From the NCBI GenBank assembly GCA_021847795.1, contig JAJZPZ010000018.1, positions 1-33,596 on the forward strand: a DNA stretch of 33,596 nucleotides. The letters run 5' to 3'. Numbering within the stretch: the first letter of the stretch is position 1; each line of letters begins with the position of its first letter. The notes below the pieces were generated by a model. The model worked only from the letters and a program-made list of their open reading frames with translations, was not told where the DNA came from and made no database searches. The translations under genes were made by a program, and so were the position numbers. Shown here piece after piece: positions 1-8,042 of this stretch. The stretch is from Nitrospirota bacterium (lineage in GTDB: Bacteria > Nitrospirota > Thermodesulfovibrionia > Thermodesulfovibrionales > Dissulfurispiraceae).

Positions 1-1
1 C

Positions 2-3000
2 AGCATTCTCCTGGACCTCATACTGATTGACGGGAAAATGAACCGTTGGGAGCAGTCCCTGGTGGCCACGAGTTCGGCAGCTCTGGATACTGAAAAATTC
101 AGGAGGAACGAGGTCTCTTCCGGCGATGAAGCGGACGATGTCCTTGTGTTCGACTTGCCTGAAAACGTGAAAGATTACTTTGTACTCCTTCCGGGCGGAG
201 CAAAAATATCGCCCCTTGCCTACGTGGTCCCTTCTGTCCCCCCGGGAAAGGGGGATGAAGCCAAGGCCAAGGTGAAAGAGGAGGGGCGTGCAGCTGATAC
301 AGGCGCCGGGAAGAGGACGGCAACGGTTACCGAGAATGCGGCGCATATGCGGGCAAAGCCTTCACTGGAATCCGATCCTGTAACGTGGTCCAAAAAAGGC
401 ACGGTGTTTGAAGTGACCGGTGACTACAAAGAAGGCAATGGCAGGAAGTGGTACAGGGTAAAGGCGGCAAACGGCCGTGAGTACTGGATCGTGGGCAAGG
501 TGGTAAAGATCAGCGGCGATCAGAAAAAGGCTGAGGAAGGCAAGCCGCCGAAAGAGGAAGAAAAGACAGAGCCTAAACCGGCAGCAAAGGAGCAGGTCGA
601 AGCAAAAGCCGCCCCGGCAGTCGTGTTGCCTCCGCCTCCGCCTGTAAAGCCGGAAAGTCCCGCAGCAGGAGAGAAAGAAAAGGGAAAAACTGTTGAAAGG
701 GCAAAAGATGAGCCTAAAAATAAAATAAAAGAGCAGGTGAAAGGAGAGGATAAGGGCAAGAGCAAGAAGACAGCCACAGTTATTGAAAATGCGGCGTATC
801 TGCGGACAAAGCCGTCTATGGATGCGAATCCTGCTACGTGGTCTGTTAAGGGCACGGTGTTTGAAGTGACCGGTGACTACAAGGAGGGCAATGGCAGGAA
901 GTGGTACAGGGTAAAGGCGGCAAGCGGCCGTGAGTACTGGATCGTGGGCAAGGTGGTAAAGATCAGGGATGAGGGGGAAGGCAAGCCGCCGAAAGGAGCG
1001 GAGAAAAGGGCTTTAAAGAAGCAGGAGGGCATGAAATCCGGGCCTGCACAGTCCGAAAGCTCAAAATCCGCCGCTGGGAAGGCTGAACCGGCAAAAGAGG
1101 AGATGAAGGGGCAGGCTGCTGCAACCGAAGATAAGCGCTTGCCCGATGCGGAGGCGAAGAATACCGGTAGAAATACCGCAACGGTGATTGCCAATTCAGC
1201 AATTCTGCGGGCGCGGCCGGCATTTGATTCTGAAAAGACAGGCAAGGCGGTAAAGGGCGCTGTGCTGGATGTAACCGATGAGTATAGAGCAGATACCGGC
1301 AAGGCATGGTATAAGGTAAAAGCGCCGAAAGGCAAAGAAAGCTGGATATCGGGCAGCGTGGTCAATATATCTCCCTTCAGCCTTATTGAAGATAAGTTTA
1401 TAGAAAAAGGCCTGGCTGTTGTCGAGCCTGCGACGCCCGGGGTTCATGAGCAATCGAAGAAGAGTGCAAGGGCCGGGGGAAAAACGGGCGGGTCCTCATC
1501 TGCCGGGGCGGTTACAGTTATCTCGGAATTCGCTGTTTTAAAATCAGAGCCCTTGAAGGGATCGAAGGTAATCACCTGGGCGCCCAAAGGAACCGTCTTC
1601 GATATCATGGCGGAAAGCGCGGATTCTGCCGGGAAGAAATGGTATAAGGTGAAATGCCCCAATGATGCGGATTGCTGGATATCAGGTGACCTGGTGGACA
1701 AGCCGGCAGCAAGGCCGGAGGATACAGGGGGTAAGGATAAAAAGAACCCGGGGAAGGGCAAAAAACCCGCCCACCCGAAGGGGCAGACAAGCGCCGCGCC
1801 ACTCCAGGAATTACTGGACAGAGCGAGTATTTTTTACAAAGAGGGGAATTGCAAAGAGTTTGTCAAAATTTATGAGGAGGCGATCAGTATAGCTGCAGGC
1901 CGGCATGATGCCGCAATGGAGGGGACCCTCCGCTACTCCGTGGCCGAATGTTATGCCCTCCTGGGTAAGCACGAAGAGGCAATAAAACACCTGGACAGCG
2001 CTATCGCGATTGCGAAAAAAAACAATAACCAGGAACTCTCAATCCTTTCATTCATAGGCAAAAGCCGGGTGCTGATTGTTTCGGGAGACAAGAAGAATGC
2101 TGCGGAAATACTTAAGGCAGTCTCCGAGGAGGCTGATAAGGAGGTTTTCCTCAATACTGAGGCAAGCGACTATTTAAAGGCCCTGGTCTCATTTCAAATG
2201 GCATACATCCTGATGGACATGGGAGACGAAGGCCGGTCAAGGGAGAAACTGGACTATGCTTTCATGCTCAATCAGAATTTTAAAATGGAAGATGATATGA
2301 TCAGCTTGCTGAAAACAGTGAACAGCGAGGTGTACGAGAGCATATCCGACACGGATAAAATGCTTGATCAGGCCTGGTCGTCCTATGAGAAGGGAGATTA
2401 TGCAGGGATGGAAAAGAGTGCCCTGCAGGCCCTTGACAGCGCGAAAAAGCTGGGGTACAAGAGAGGAATGTTCAACGGGACCTACTATCTTGCCATGGCG
2501 CGGTCGGCCCATGGCGATACGGGGGGCGCGATTAATTTTGTACAAATCTCCCGGGACCTGGCGGAAAAGGGCAATGATGAGATGAGTCTCGGCATGGCCT
2601 ACAACCTGATGGGAAACATTTATAAACAGGAAAATGAATACGAAAAGGCAATGTATTATTGCAATAAGCAGCTGGAGATTGTGAGGAGAACAGGCAACCG
2701 CGAGGGCGAGGCGATTGCGCTCAACAACATCGGCAATTTAATGATGGACAAGGGTGATTTTAAGCAGGCCCTGAAGTACTATGAGGATTCCCTGAAGATG
2801 ATTCTCGAGACAGGAACGGCAAAGCAACTAATGGCCCAGGGATATTTGAGTCTTGGGCGTGCCTTTAAAAAAATCGGCGATTACAACGACGCGCAGGAAA
2901 GTATTATGCTGGCAAAAAATATTTTCAGAGAGCTGGGCAATGAGGGAGGAGAGCTTACCGGGCTATGGGAAATGGCAAGCAATTACGGATTGCAGGGCGA

Positions 3001-3154
3001 ATACAATCTGGCTATTAAACTGCTTGAGGAGAATCTCCCCCGCACAAAGGGATCAGGGTTGAAACAGAATTTTATTAACGATCTCATCAATTATTCTGAA
3101 AAATCCAGGGATGCAGAGAGATTGGCGAAGTACAGCAGGATGAAGGGCAATTGA
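2..3154 (+). CDS. SH3-repeat and TPR protein, 5' end cut by window
   Basis: The product is probably a cell-envelope or scaffolding protein; its exact function is unknown. The frame is open to the left edge. The first in-frame ATG is at 38, but sense codons continue upstream, so the true start is probably outside. Counting from that ATG (1038 residues), four bacterial SH3-like modules lie near residues 94-159, 244-310, 379-444 and 490-555, each ending in a KWYKVK/YWIVG-like core. They are separated by Lys/Glu/Pro/Ala-rich linkers. From about residue 588 to the end there are TPR helices. The clearest are near 860-1000, with the A-x(2)-x-G-x-Y pattern. SH3 modules of this type often bind peptidoglycan or peptides and TPRs bind proteins, so a periplasmic assembly role is an inference. 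No signal peptide is visible in the part present. Modules 1 and 2 are almost identical in DNA. Confidence 0.8.
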   Translation, partial: SILLDLILIDGKMNRWEQSLVATSSAALDTEKFRRNEVSSGDEADDVLVFDLPENVKDYFVLLPGGAKISPLAYVVPSVPPGKGDEAKAKVKEEGRAADTGAGKRTATVTENAAHMRAKPSLESDPVTWSKKGTVFEVTGDYKEGNGRKWYRVKAANGREYWIVGKVVKISGDQKKAEEGKPPKEEEKTEPKPAAKEQVEAKAAPAVVLPPPPPVKPESPAAGEKEKGKTVERAKDEPKNKIKEQVKGEDKGKSKKTATVIENAAYLRTKPSMDANPATWSVKGTVFEVTGDYKEGNGRKWYRVKAASGREYWIVGKVVKIRDEGEGKPPKGAEKRALKKQEGMKSGPAQSESSKSAAGKAEPAKEEMKGQAAATEDKRLPDAEAKNTGRNTATVIANSAILRARPAFDSEKTGKAVKGAVLDVTDEYRADTGKAWYKVKAPKGKESWISGSVVNISPFSLIEDKFIEKGLAVVEPATPGVHEQSKKSARAGGKTGGSSSAGAVTVISEFAVLKSEPLKGSKVITWAPKGTVFDIMAESADSAGKKWYKVKCPNDADCWISGDLVDKPAARPEDTGGKDKKNPGKGKKPAHPKGQTSAAPLQELLDRASIFYKEGNCKEFVKIYEEAISIAAGRHDAAMEGTLRYSVAECYALLGKHEEAIKHLDSAIAIAKKNNNQELSILSFIGKSRVLIVSGDKKNAAEILKAVSEEADKEVFLNTEASDYLKALVSFQMAYILMDMGDEGRSREKLDYAFMLNQNFKMEDDMISLLKTVNSEVYESISDTDKMLDQAWSSYEKGDYAGMEKSALQALDSAKKLGYKRGMFNGTYYLAMARSAHGDTGGAINFVQISRDLAEKGNDEMSLGMAYNLMGNIYKQENEYEKAMYYCNKQLEIVRRTGNREGEAIALNNIGNLMMDKGDFKQALKYYEDSLKMILETGTAKQLMAQGYLSLGRAFKKIGDYNDAQESIMLAKNIFRELGNEGGELTGLWEMASNYGLQGEYNLAIKLLEENLPRTKGSGLKQNFINDLINYSEKSRDAERLAKYSRMKGN
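398..513 (+). repeat. SH3 module repeat, copy 1
   Basis: This 116-bp stretch is nearly identical to 851-966, with only a few substitutions and no gaps. It encodes the second half of the first SH3 module. The adjoining linkers are not conserved, so the match looks like a recent internal duplication or gene conversion. Confidence 0.85.
851..966 (+). repeat. SH3 module repeat, copy 2
   Basis: Second copy of the 116-bp repeat at 398-513. It is in the same reading frame and encodes the end of SH3 module 2. Modules 3 and 4 are much more diverged, so only modules 1 and 2 have been recently duplicated or homogenised. Confidence 0.85.
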
Positions 3155-3176
3155 TCCGGCTGCGGAGGCTAAGGAC

Positions 3177-3938
3177 ATGCAGGACAGCGTAAGGCTTGTG
3201 CTTGAGTTCTATAAAGAACTCGGCTTTGAAAGATTACCTCTTAAAGGCAGTGATGAGTTATGCGTGATGAGTGATGAGTTGAAGGATAAAGACCCGTTAC
3301 ATCTCACGTCTCACGTTTCACGGTCTTTCTACTCATCACCCATTACCCATCACTCATCACTGCCTTCGGATAAAGAGGCTGCGCTTACGGCCCTGAATAA
3401 AGACATCGGTGATTGTCGGAGATGCAAACTTTCGAACGGCAGGACGCAGGTTGTCTTCGGCGAAGGTGATGCCCGCGCAAAGATCATGTTCATCGGTGAG
3501 GCCCCTGGCCGGGAAGAGGACCTGCAGGGCAGGCCCTTTGTCGGGGATGCGGGGCAGCTTTTGACAAAGCTCATTGAAAAGATGGGGCTGAAGAGAGCTG
3601 ACGTATATATCGCGAACATTGTAAAATGCAGGCCCCCTATGAACCGGGACCCCGAGGCTGACGAGATGGCTGCATGCTCACCCTTCCTTGACCGGCAGAT
3701 TGAGATCATATCCCCCCGGGTTATTGTCTCGTTGGGTAAAATATCCGCATATACCCTTTTAGGCATTAAAGGCCCTATCAGCAAGTTTTCGATTACCAGG
3801 ACCAGGGGTAAATTCAACGAGTACAGGGGAATTCCCCTTATGCCCACATTCCACCCCGCCTATCTGCTCAGAAACCCGAAGGACAAATGGCTTACCTGGG
3901 ACGATGCGCAGGCGGTGCTGCAGAAATTGAAGCAATGA
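3177..3938 (+). CDS. udg: Uracil-DNA glycosylase, family 4 (Fe-S type)
   Basis: Removes uracil from DNA as the first step of base-excision repair. The 253-residue product has the family 4 signatures. Motif A is GEAPG at residues 107-111, motif B is HPAYLLRNP at 226-234, and four cysteines (C80, C83, C151, C167) are spaced to hold the 4Fe-4S cluster. The ATG follows a GGAGG at 3164-3168 with 8 bases of spacing. Residues about 24-64 are not family sequence: they are encoded by an inverted repeat at 3244-3366 that lies in frame between the first helix and the first cluster cysteines. Without it the protein would be about 212 residues, close to family size. The family assignment is secure; whether the insert is tolerated is an inference from the intact frame. 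Confidence 0.95.
   Translation: MQDSVRLVLEFYKELGFERLPLKGSDELCVMSDELKDKDPLHLTSHVSRSFYSSPITHHSSLPSDKEAALTALNKDIGDCRRCKLSNGRTQVVFGEGDARAKIMFIGEAPGREEDLQGRPFVGDAGQLLTKLIEKMGLKRADVYIANIVKCRPPMNRDPEADEMAACSPFLDRQIEIISPRVIVSLGKISAYTLLGIKGPISKFSITRTRGKFNEYRGIPLMPTFHPAYLLRNPKDKWLTWDDAQAVLQKLKQ
3244..3366 (+). repeat. Palindromic element (family A) inside udg
   Basis: A perfect 15-bp inverted repeat bounds this element: the arm at 3244-3258 begins AAGGCAGTGATGAGT and its complement is at 3352-3366. Inside are further imperfect units of the type GTGATGAGT and ACTCATCAC. The 123 bp are a multiple of three and contain no stop in the udg frame. Related units occur at 9885-10012, 11126-11183, 13939-13987 and 20069-20211. 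Confidence 0.85.
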
Positions 3939-4009
3939 AAGATATAGTGATAAACTCTGAATTCCAAGCTCCGAGGGCCGAACAAGCACGAAATCCTAAA
4001 CATGAGTAC

Positions 4010-4066
4010 ATGAAACACTCTGTTCCGGACCTCCGCATTCCGAGTTTTGAATTTGTTTGAGATTTA
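4010..4066 (+). repeat. Dispersed repeat (family B), copy 1
   Basis: This 57-bp stretch between udg and gmhA aligns without gaps to 7122-7178 at roughly 80 percent identity. Shared blocks include ATGAAACAC, CTGTT and GAGTTTTGAATTT. The flanking sequence from about 3950 has similar GAATT-rich character. No gene is present between 3939 and 4183. Confidence 0.6.
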
Positions 4067-4107
4067 TTAACCGGGCGATTAAACGGGGTACATTGGTGAA
4101 GGGGGAT

Positions 4108-4137
4108 TGTCATTTCTATTTTGCTATGACAACCCGG
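4108..4137 (+). repeat. Shared 27-bp element with inverted repeat, upstream of gmhA
   Basis: Positions 4111-4137 match 16395-16421 at 22 of 27 bases, including CATTTCTA and TGACAACC. Within it TTGTCAT (4108-4114) and ATGACAA (4126-4132) form a perfect 7-bp inverted repeat. It ends 10 bases before the gmhA -35 box. It could be an operator or a decayed insertion-sequence end. Confidence 0.5.
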
Positions 4138-4147
4138 GTTTTAATCC

Positions 4148-4177
4148 TTGACTCTGATAAATTATCTCCGGTAAACT
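4148..4177 (+). promoter_or_regulatory. gmhA promoter, apparently leaderless
   Basis: TTGACT at 4148-4153 and TAAACT at 4172-4177 are 18 bases apart, a good sigma70-type match. The gmhA ATG is at 4184, so transcription should begin at or next to the start codon. No Shine-Dalgarno sequence is present. Confidence 0.6.
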
Positions 4178-4183
4178 ACTGCG

Positions 4184-4768
4184 ATGGAAAAAAAGATTCT
4201 AAAGGCTTTTGAAGACAGTATACGCATTAAAGAGAAGTTTGTAAAAGAGAACATCCCTCTTATCATAGAAGTATCAAAGCTGATAGCCGACGCCTTTAAT
4301 GAAGGGAAAAAGCTGATTATTTTCGGAAACGGCGGCAGCGCCTGCGATGCTTCCCATATTGTGGCGGAGTTTGTAAACCGCTTTAAAAAAGACAGGCCCG
4401 GTCTGCCCGCAATCGCATTGAACACCGATACCGCAGTGCTGACCTCTATTGCCAATGATTATGACTACTCCGAGATATTTGCAAGGCAGGTCAAGACCCT
4501 GGCTGACGCCGGCGATGTTTCCATTGCAATCAGCACGAGCGGAAACTCGAAAAATATTCTTAAGGCAGTGGATGTAGCCAAGAAGAAAGGCGTGAAAACC
4601 ATCGCCTTTACCGGAATGAAAGGCGAGAAGTTCGCCTCTAAAAATGATTATGCCTTTGTTGTTCCCTCCGATGACACCCCCCGTATACAGGAATCGCACA
4701 TCACCCTCGGACATGTCTTGTGCCAGATGGTGGAAGAAATACTTTTCGAAGTTCCCAGAAAAAGATAG
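4184..4768 (+). CDS. gmhA: Phosphoheptose isomerase
   Basis: Converts sedoheptulose 7-phosphate to D-glycero-D-manno-heptose 7-phosphate, the first step toward the heptose of the LPS inner core; cytosolic. The 194 residues are full family length with a SIS (sugar isomerase) fold. The phosphate loop GNGGSACDASH covers 48-58 and a second sugar-phosphate site (STSGNS) is at 117-122. Zinc and catalytic ligands match the E. coli set: H58, E62, Q169 and H177. Other heptose-pathway genes are absent from the window. The gene lies between udg and ruvC and has its own promoter only 6 bases from the ATG. SIS proteins such as DiaA are alternatives, but the full zinc set favours GmhA. Confidence 0.93.
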   Translation: MEKKILKAFEDSIRIKEKFVKENIPLIIEVSKLIADAFNEGKKLIIFGNGGSACDASHIVAEFVNRFKKDRPGLPAIALNTDTAVLTSIANDYDYSEIFARQVKTLADAGDVSIAISTSGNSKNILKAVDVAKKKGVKTIAFTGMKGEKFASKNDYAFVVPSDDTPRIQESHITLGHVLCQMVEEILFEVPRKR

Positions 4769-4858
4769 GATGTGTTTGTCGAGGGACAGCGCAGGGCGGT
4801 ATGGGGTTTATTCCATAAACGCAATGAACGCCGTGACGCAACAAACGCTATAACGCAT

Positions 4859-5383
4859 ATGAAGATACTCGGAATTGATCCCGGAAGCCTTTTTTGCGGA
4901 TACGGGTTTATTCAAACCGACTCCGGGAGGAAGAGCAGGCGCAGAGTTACCGGCCTGGGGTGCGGCGATTCAAAGTACCTGTCGTCGGGAAGGATTGTGC
5001 TGCCTGCCGGAAAACCGCTGTACATAAGGCTGAATGACCTTTACGTGTCTCTCGGTGAAGTAATTGCGGAATACCGCCCGGACGAGATAGCCGTTGAGAG
5101 GATCTTTTTTGCGAAAGGAATAAAAGCCGCCCTGAGCCTTGGACATGCAAGGGGGGTTGTGCTCCTTGCTGCTTCGATGTCGGGACTGCCTCTATACGAG
5201 TACAGCGCCCTGGAAGTCAAAAAGGCCGTAGTGGGTTATGGCAGGGCGGAAAAAAGCCAGGTCCAGAAAATGGTAACAGAGATACTGGGAATAAACCGCT
5301 CACTTTCCCCTGACAGCGCGGACGCCCTGGCCCTGGCCCTTTGCCATGCCAACAGCAAGGACCTGAACAACAGCTTAAAGTAG
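4859..5383 (+). CDS. ruvC: Holliday junction resolvase RuvC
   Basis: Cuts Holliday junctions symmetrically during recombinational repair, working with RuvAB. I chose the ATG at 4859 because it starts the family N-terminus MKILGIDPG; an in-frame GTG at 4772 would add 29 unrelated residues. The four acidic catalytic residues are visible: D7, E80 (in the VERIFFAKG block), D152 and D155 (SPDSADALALALCH). The E is about 14 positions later than in E. coli RuvC because of a Lys/Arg/Gly-rich insertion at about 21-36, which gives 174 residues. Start context is weak, with no clear Shine-Dalgarno. It precedes ruvA and ruvB, the common order, but yebC, a frequent neighbour, is not seen. Confidence 0.95.
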   Translation: MKILGIDPGSLFCGYGFIQTDSGRKSRRRVTGLGCGDSKYLSSGRIVLPAGKPLYIRLNDLYVSLGEVIAEYRPDEIAVERIFFAKGIKAALSLGHARGVVLLAASMSGLPLYEYSALEVKKAVVGYGRAEKSQVQKMVTEILGINRSLSPDSADALALALCHANSKDLNNSLK

Positions 5384-5427
5384 GCATCTGCGCGGTGCGC
5401 TGCCTGACTGCTCTGTTTAAACTGCAA

Positions 5428-5452
5428 TTTACCATGTGTGTCGTGGTAAACT
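5428..5452 (+). promoter_or_regulatory. ruvA upstream palindrome and possible -10 box
   Basis: TTTACCA (5428-5434) and TGGTAAA (5444-5450) form a perfect inverted repeat with a 9-base spacer. The right arm overlaps a -10-like TAAACT at 5447-5452, 11 bases before the ruvA ATG. The -35 is weak. ruvAB is often under SOS control, so this could be a repressor site, but it matches no LexA box I can name. Confidence 0.35.
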
Positions 5453-5463
5453 AAGAGTAGATT

Positions 5464-6039
5464 ATGATCGCGTCTTTAAGAGGTAAACTCATATCAAAAA
5501 GGCCTGAGTGCCTGATCGTTGACGTACACGGTGTCGGGTATAGTGTCCAGGTGCCGCTGACGCTTCTGTCTGATCTTCCTGAGGAGCAGAGCGAGATATT
5601 CCTTTATATACATACTCATGTGAGGGAGGACGCCCTGCTGTTATATGGTTTCCAGGCAGAGGACGAAAAGCGGATATTCACCACCCTGATCAACATATCG
5701 GGCATTGGTCCGAAGACGGCATTAAACCTGCTTTCAACTATCCCGCCCGACAAGTTCTACCACGCCATCAATTCGGAAGATGTCGATGTGCTCTGCAAGG
5801 CGCCGGGCCTTGGAAAGAAGACGGCCCAGCGGCTGATCCTGGAACTGAGAGAGAAACTCCCGTCAATCAAGGAAAAGAAAAACAGCGTGTATGATGACAC
5901 CCTCTCGGCCCTGGTAAATCTCGGCTATAAGAAAAACATAGCCCAGGATGCCCTGGAAAAGGTCCATAACAGCGGTATCAGCGACATTGAAACATTGCTG
6001 AGGGAGTCGTTAAAATATCTTACCAGGGAGAGCAAGTGA
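5464..6039 (+). CDS. ruvA: Holliday junction DNA helicase subunit RuvA
   Basis: Binds the four-way junction and loads the RuvB motor for branch migration. The 191 residues show the N-terminal OB domain (about 1-62, starting MIASLRGKL). Two helix-hairpin-helix elements follow: LINISGIGPKTALNLLS near 76-92 and LCKAPGLGKKTAQRLILEL near 110-128. The C-terminal RuvB-binding domain ends the protein. It sits 80 bp after ruvC and 34 bp before ruvB and has its own palindromic upstream region. No strong Shine-Dalgarno precedes the ATG. Confidence 0.96.
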   Translation: MIASLRGKLISKRPECLIVDVHGVGYSVQVPLTLLSDLPEEQSEIFLYIHTHVREDALLLYGFQAEDEKRIFTTLINISGIGPKTALNLLSTIPPDKFYHAINSEDVDVLCKAPGLGKKTAQRLILELREKLPSIKEKKNSVYDDTLSALVNLGYKKNIAQDALEKVHNSGISDIETLLRESLKYLTRESK

Positions 6040-6073
6040 GAGGCGAAAAACCGGTGGGCAGTGATAGGTTGTT

Positions 6074-7096
6074 ATGAGAATAGAGGATAAGGATATCGGC
6101 CCTTTGTCTCCTGAGGCGGACGATGAGGAACTCGTATATGAAATAAACCTGCGGCCCCGCTCCCTGAACGAGTTTATCGGGCAGCAGAAGATCAAGGAAA
6201 ACCTGAAGGTCTTTATAGCTGCTGCGGGGCTCAGGAAAGAACCTTTGGACCATGCGCTTTTTTTCGGCCCGCCGGGGCTTGGAAAGACCACCCTTGCCAC
6301 GATCATATCCAACGAGCTGGCAGTCAATATCAAGACCACATCAGGTCCTGTGCTCGAAAGGCCGGGCGACCTTGCCGCCATACTTACCAACCTCTCGGAC
6401 AGGGATATTCTCTTTATCGATGAAATCCACAGGCTGCCCAGGATTGTAGAGGAAGTGCTCTATCCTGCCATGGAGGACTACAATCTCGATATTATCATCG
6501 GACAGGGGCCGAACGCCCGCACCCTGAAACTCAACCTGCCCAGGTTCACCCTCATAGGGGCCACCACGCGTACAGGCCTCCTGACCTCGCCGCTCAGGGA
6601 CAGGTTCGGTGTTATCTGCAGGCTTGAGTTTTACAATCCGGAAGAGCTGAAAGAGATTGTAACCCGTTCTGCCCACCTCCTTGAAATAGAGATCAAGGGA
6701 GATGCCGGGATTGAAATCGCAAAGAGGTCCCGGGGCACTCCCAGGATTGCCAACAGGCTCCTGAAGAGAATACGTGACTTCGCACAGGTCAGGGGGAATG
6801 GGACCATCGACATGGAGATTACCAGGGAGGCACTGGCTGCGCTTGATGTGGATAATCTCGGCCTTGATGAGATAGACAGAAAGCTGCTCCGCACCTTGAT
6901 AGAGAAGTTCGGCGGGGGGCCTGCCGGGGTCGAGGCCATTGCCGCTTCGATGAGGGAGGACAGGGAAACGATAGAGGATGTGTACGAGCCCTATCTCCTT
7001 CAGGAGGGGCTCCTGGAAAGGACTTCCCGCGGAAGGCTTGCGACAAGGCTGGCCTATGAGCACCTGGGAAAGAATACCCCGCAGGGCCTGTTTTAG
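6074..7096 (+). CDS. ruvB: Holliday junction branch-migration ATPase RuvB
   Basis: AAA+ hexameric motor that drives branch migration with RuvA. The 340 residues have all expected motifs: Walker A GPPGLGKT at 65-72, Walker B DEIH at 116-119, sensor 1 ATTR at 163-166 and the arginine-finger segment LRDRFG at 174-179. The C-terminal winged helix has the family pattern ([17 protein letters not shown]). The length is typical. An AGG lies 5 bases before the ATG. It directly follows ruvA. Open frames on the opposite strand of this gene are by-products of its codon bias. Confidence 0.97.
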   Translation: MRIEDKDIGPLSPEADDEELVYEINLRPRSLNEFIGQQKIKENLKVFIAAAGLRKEPLDHALFFGPPGLGKTTLATIISNELAVNIKTTSGPVLERPGDLAAILTNLSDRDILFIDEIHRLPRIVEEVLYPAMEDYNLDIIIGQGPNARTLKLNLPRFTLIGATTRTGLLTSPLRDRFGVICRLEFYNPEELKEIVTRSAHLLEIEIKGDAGIEIAKRSRGTPRIANRLLKRIRDFAQVRGNGTIDMEITREALAALDVDNLGLDEIDRKLLRTLIEKFGGGPAGVEAIAASMREDRETIEDVYEPYLLQEGLLERTSRGRLATRLAYEHLGKNTPQGLF

Positions 7097-7121
7097 GAAC
7101 TCTCGATCCTCAACAGAGGAT

Positions 7122-7178
7122 ATGAAACACCCTGTTTGGAAGCCCTGCATTTTGAGTTTTGAATTTTTTTGGGATTCG
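7122..7178 (+). repeat. Dispersed repeat (family B), copy 2
   Basis: Second copy of the 57-bp repeat at 4010-4066, located between ruvB and queH. Its AT-rich end lies 25 bases before the queH ATG. A TTGAAT (7158-7163) and a TATTGT spaced 16 bases later could make a weak promoter for queH, so the repeat may have supplied it. Confidence 0.6.
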
Positions 7179-7203
7179 GATATTGTTATTTAGGATTTGA
7201 CCA

Positions 7204-7764
7204 ATGAAACTATTGATGCATATATGCTGCGCCAATTGCGCGCTTTACCCGGTACGCACCATGAGCAGCAGGGGCATGGAGATAACAGGTTACTGGTTTA
7301 ACCCCAATATCCATCCCTATACGGAGTACGGCAGCAGGCTCGATGCGCTCAAAAAGCTTCAGGCCGCTTGGGGCCTCCTGGTAGAGTATGAGGATTTCTA
7401 CGGGCTGAAGGAGTACGTGAGGAATGTTGCCGGCAATGAGGACAACAGGTGTGTATACTGTTATACGGTGCGGCTGGAGAAAACTGCGCAGAAGGCGAAA
7501 GATATGGCTGCAGACGCATTTACGACCTCCCTCCTGGTAAGCCCTTACCAGAAGTTTGAGATGATCGCGGAGATCGGCAGGAAGATGCAGGAAAAGTATT
7601 CCGTCGAATTCTATCGGGAGGACTTCAGGGCCGGCTTTAACGAGGGGAGAAGGATGTCGAAAGAGATGGGGCTTTACCGCCAGAAATACTGCGGCTGCAT
7701 ATATTCGGAAATGGAGAGATACTGTGAAAAGAAAAAACTCCAGATTACAAATGACAAACCCTAA
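7204..7764 (+). CDS. queH: Epoxyqueuosine reductase QueH
   Basis: Carries out the last step of queuosine synthesis, reducing epoxyqueuosine in tRNA to queuosine. It is the non-B12 alternative to QueG and is frequent in anaerobes. The 186-residue protein has the HICCANC start (H6, C8, C9, C12), a CVYC pair (C83, C86) followed by Y and R, and the C-terminal YCGC pair (C163, C165). Together these form the Fe-S and metal site described for the family. An AGGA precedes the ATG by about 8 bases. queA, which makes the substrate, lies 1.3 kb downstream on the same strand. The last residues run into GAATT-type repeat sequence. Confidence 0.93.
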   Translation: MKLLMHICCANCALYPVRTMSSRGMEITGYWFNPNIHPYTEYGSRLDALKKLQAAWGLLVEYEDFYGLKEYVRNVAGNEDNRCVYCYTVRLEKTAQKAKDMAADAFTTSLLVSPYQKFEMIAEIGRKMQEKYSVEFYREDFRAGFNEGRRMSKEMGLYRQKYCGCIYSEMERYCEKKKLQITNDKP

Positions 7765-7817
7765 ACAAGGTATTTCATTTGGGATTTGGCGCCTGGAATT
7801 TCGGGTTTGCCTTTAAT

Positions 7818-8042
7818 ATGGACGGGTTGCCGCAGATAGGGAAAGCGCTTGTCATTATCGGCGTGCTCCTGGCGCTCGTTGGGGGATTAATAATGCTTTC
7901 GGGGAATATCCCCTGGCTCGGCAAGCTTCCGGGGGACATCATCATACGGAAAAAGAATTTTACTTTCTATTTTCCCCTGGCAACCAGTATCCTGATCAGT
8001 ATTCTTTTGACATTGATTTTTTGGCTCTTCGGGAGGAAATAA
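7818..8042 (+). CDS. DUF2905 small membrane protein
   Basis: A 74-residue protein of unknown function with two predicted transmembrane helices: the IGKALVIIGVLLALVG segment near residues 5-24 and the LATSILISILLTLIFW segment near 50-70. Between them is the conserved LPGDI motif of DUF2905. I start it at the ATG at 7818, which fits the usual 65-75-residue size. The frame is open further upstream to 7779, but that part is repeat-like sequence downstream of queH. The stop codon abuts the next ATG, so it is translated with the SpoIID-like gene. Confidence 0.85.
   Translation: MDGLPQIGKALVIIGVLLALVGGLIMLSGNIPWLGKLPGDIIIRKKNFTFYFPLATSILISILLTLIFWLFGRK

Noticed and set aside
877-1365. Reverse open frame opposite the SH3 modules
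   Set aside because: Composition reflects the Lys/Glu/Ala-rich coding strand; no family match.
3244-3366. Possible CRISPR array from repeated GTGATGAGT units
   Set aside because: Units are 9-15 bases, inverted and directly adjacent, without spacers of regular length; no cas genes are present.
4772-4858. Upstream GTG start for ruvC giving 29 extra residues
   Set aside because: The extension has no similarity to RuvC, while the ATG at 4859 begins exactly at the conserved N-terminus.
6341-7150. Long reverse-strand open frame (269 codons) opposite ruvB
   Set aside because: It lies wholly over a canonical ruvB, its protein shows no domain, and its length follows from ruvB codon bias.
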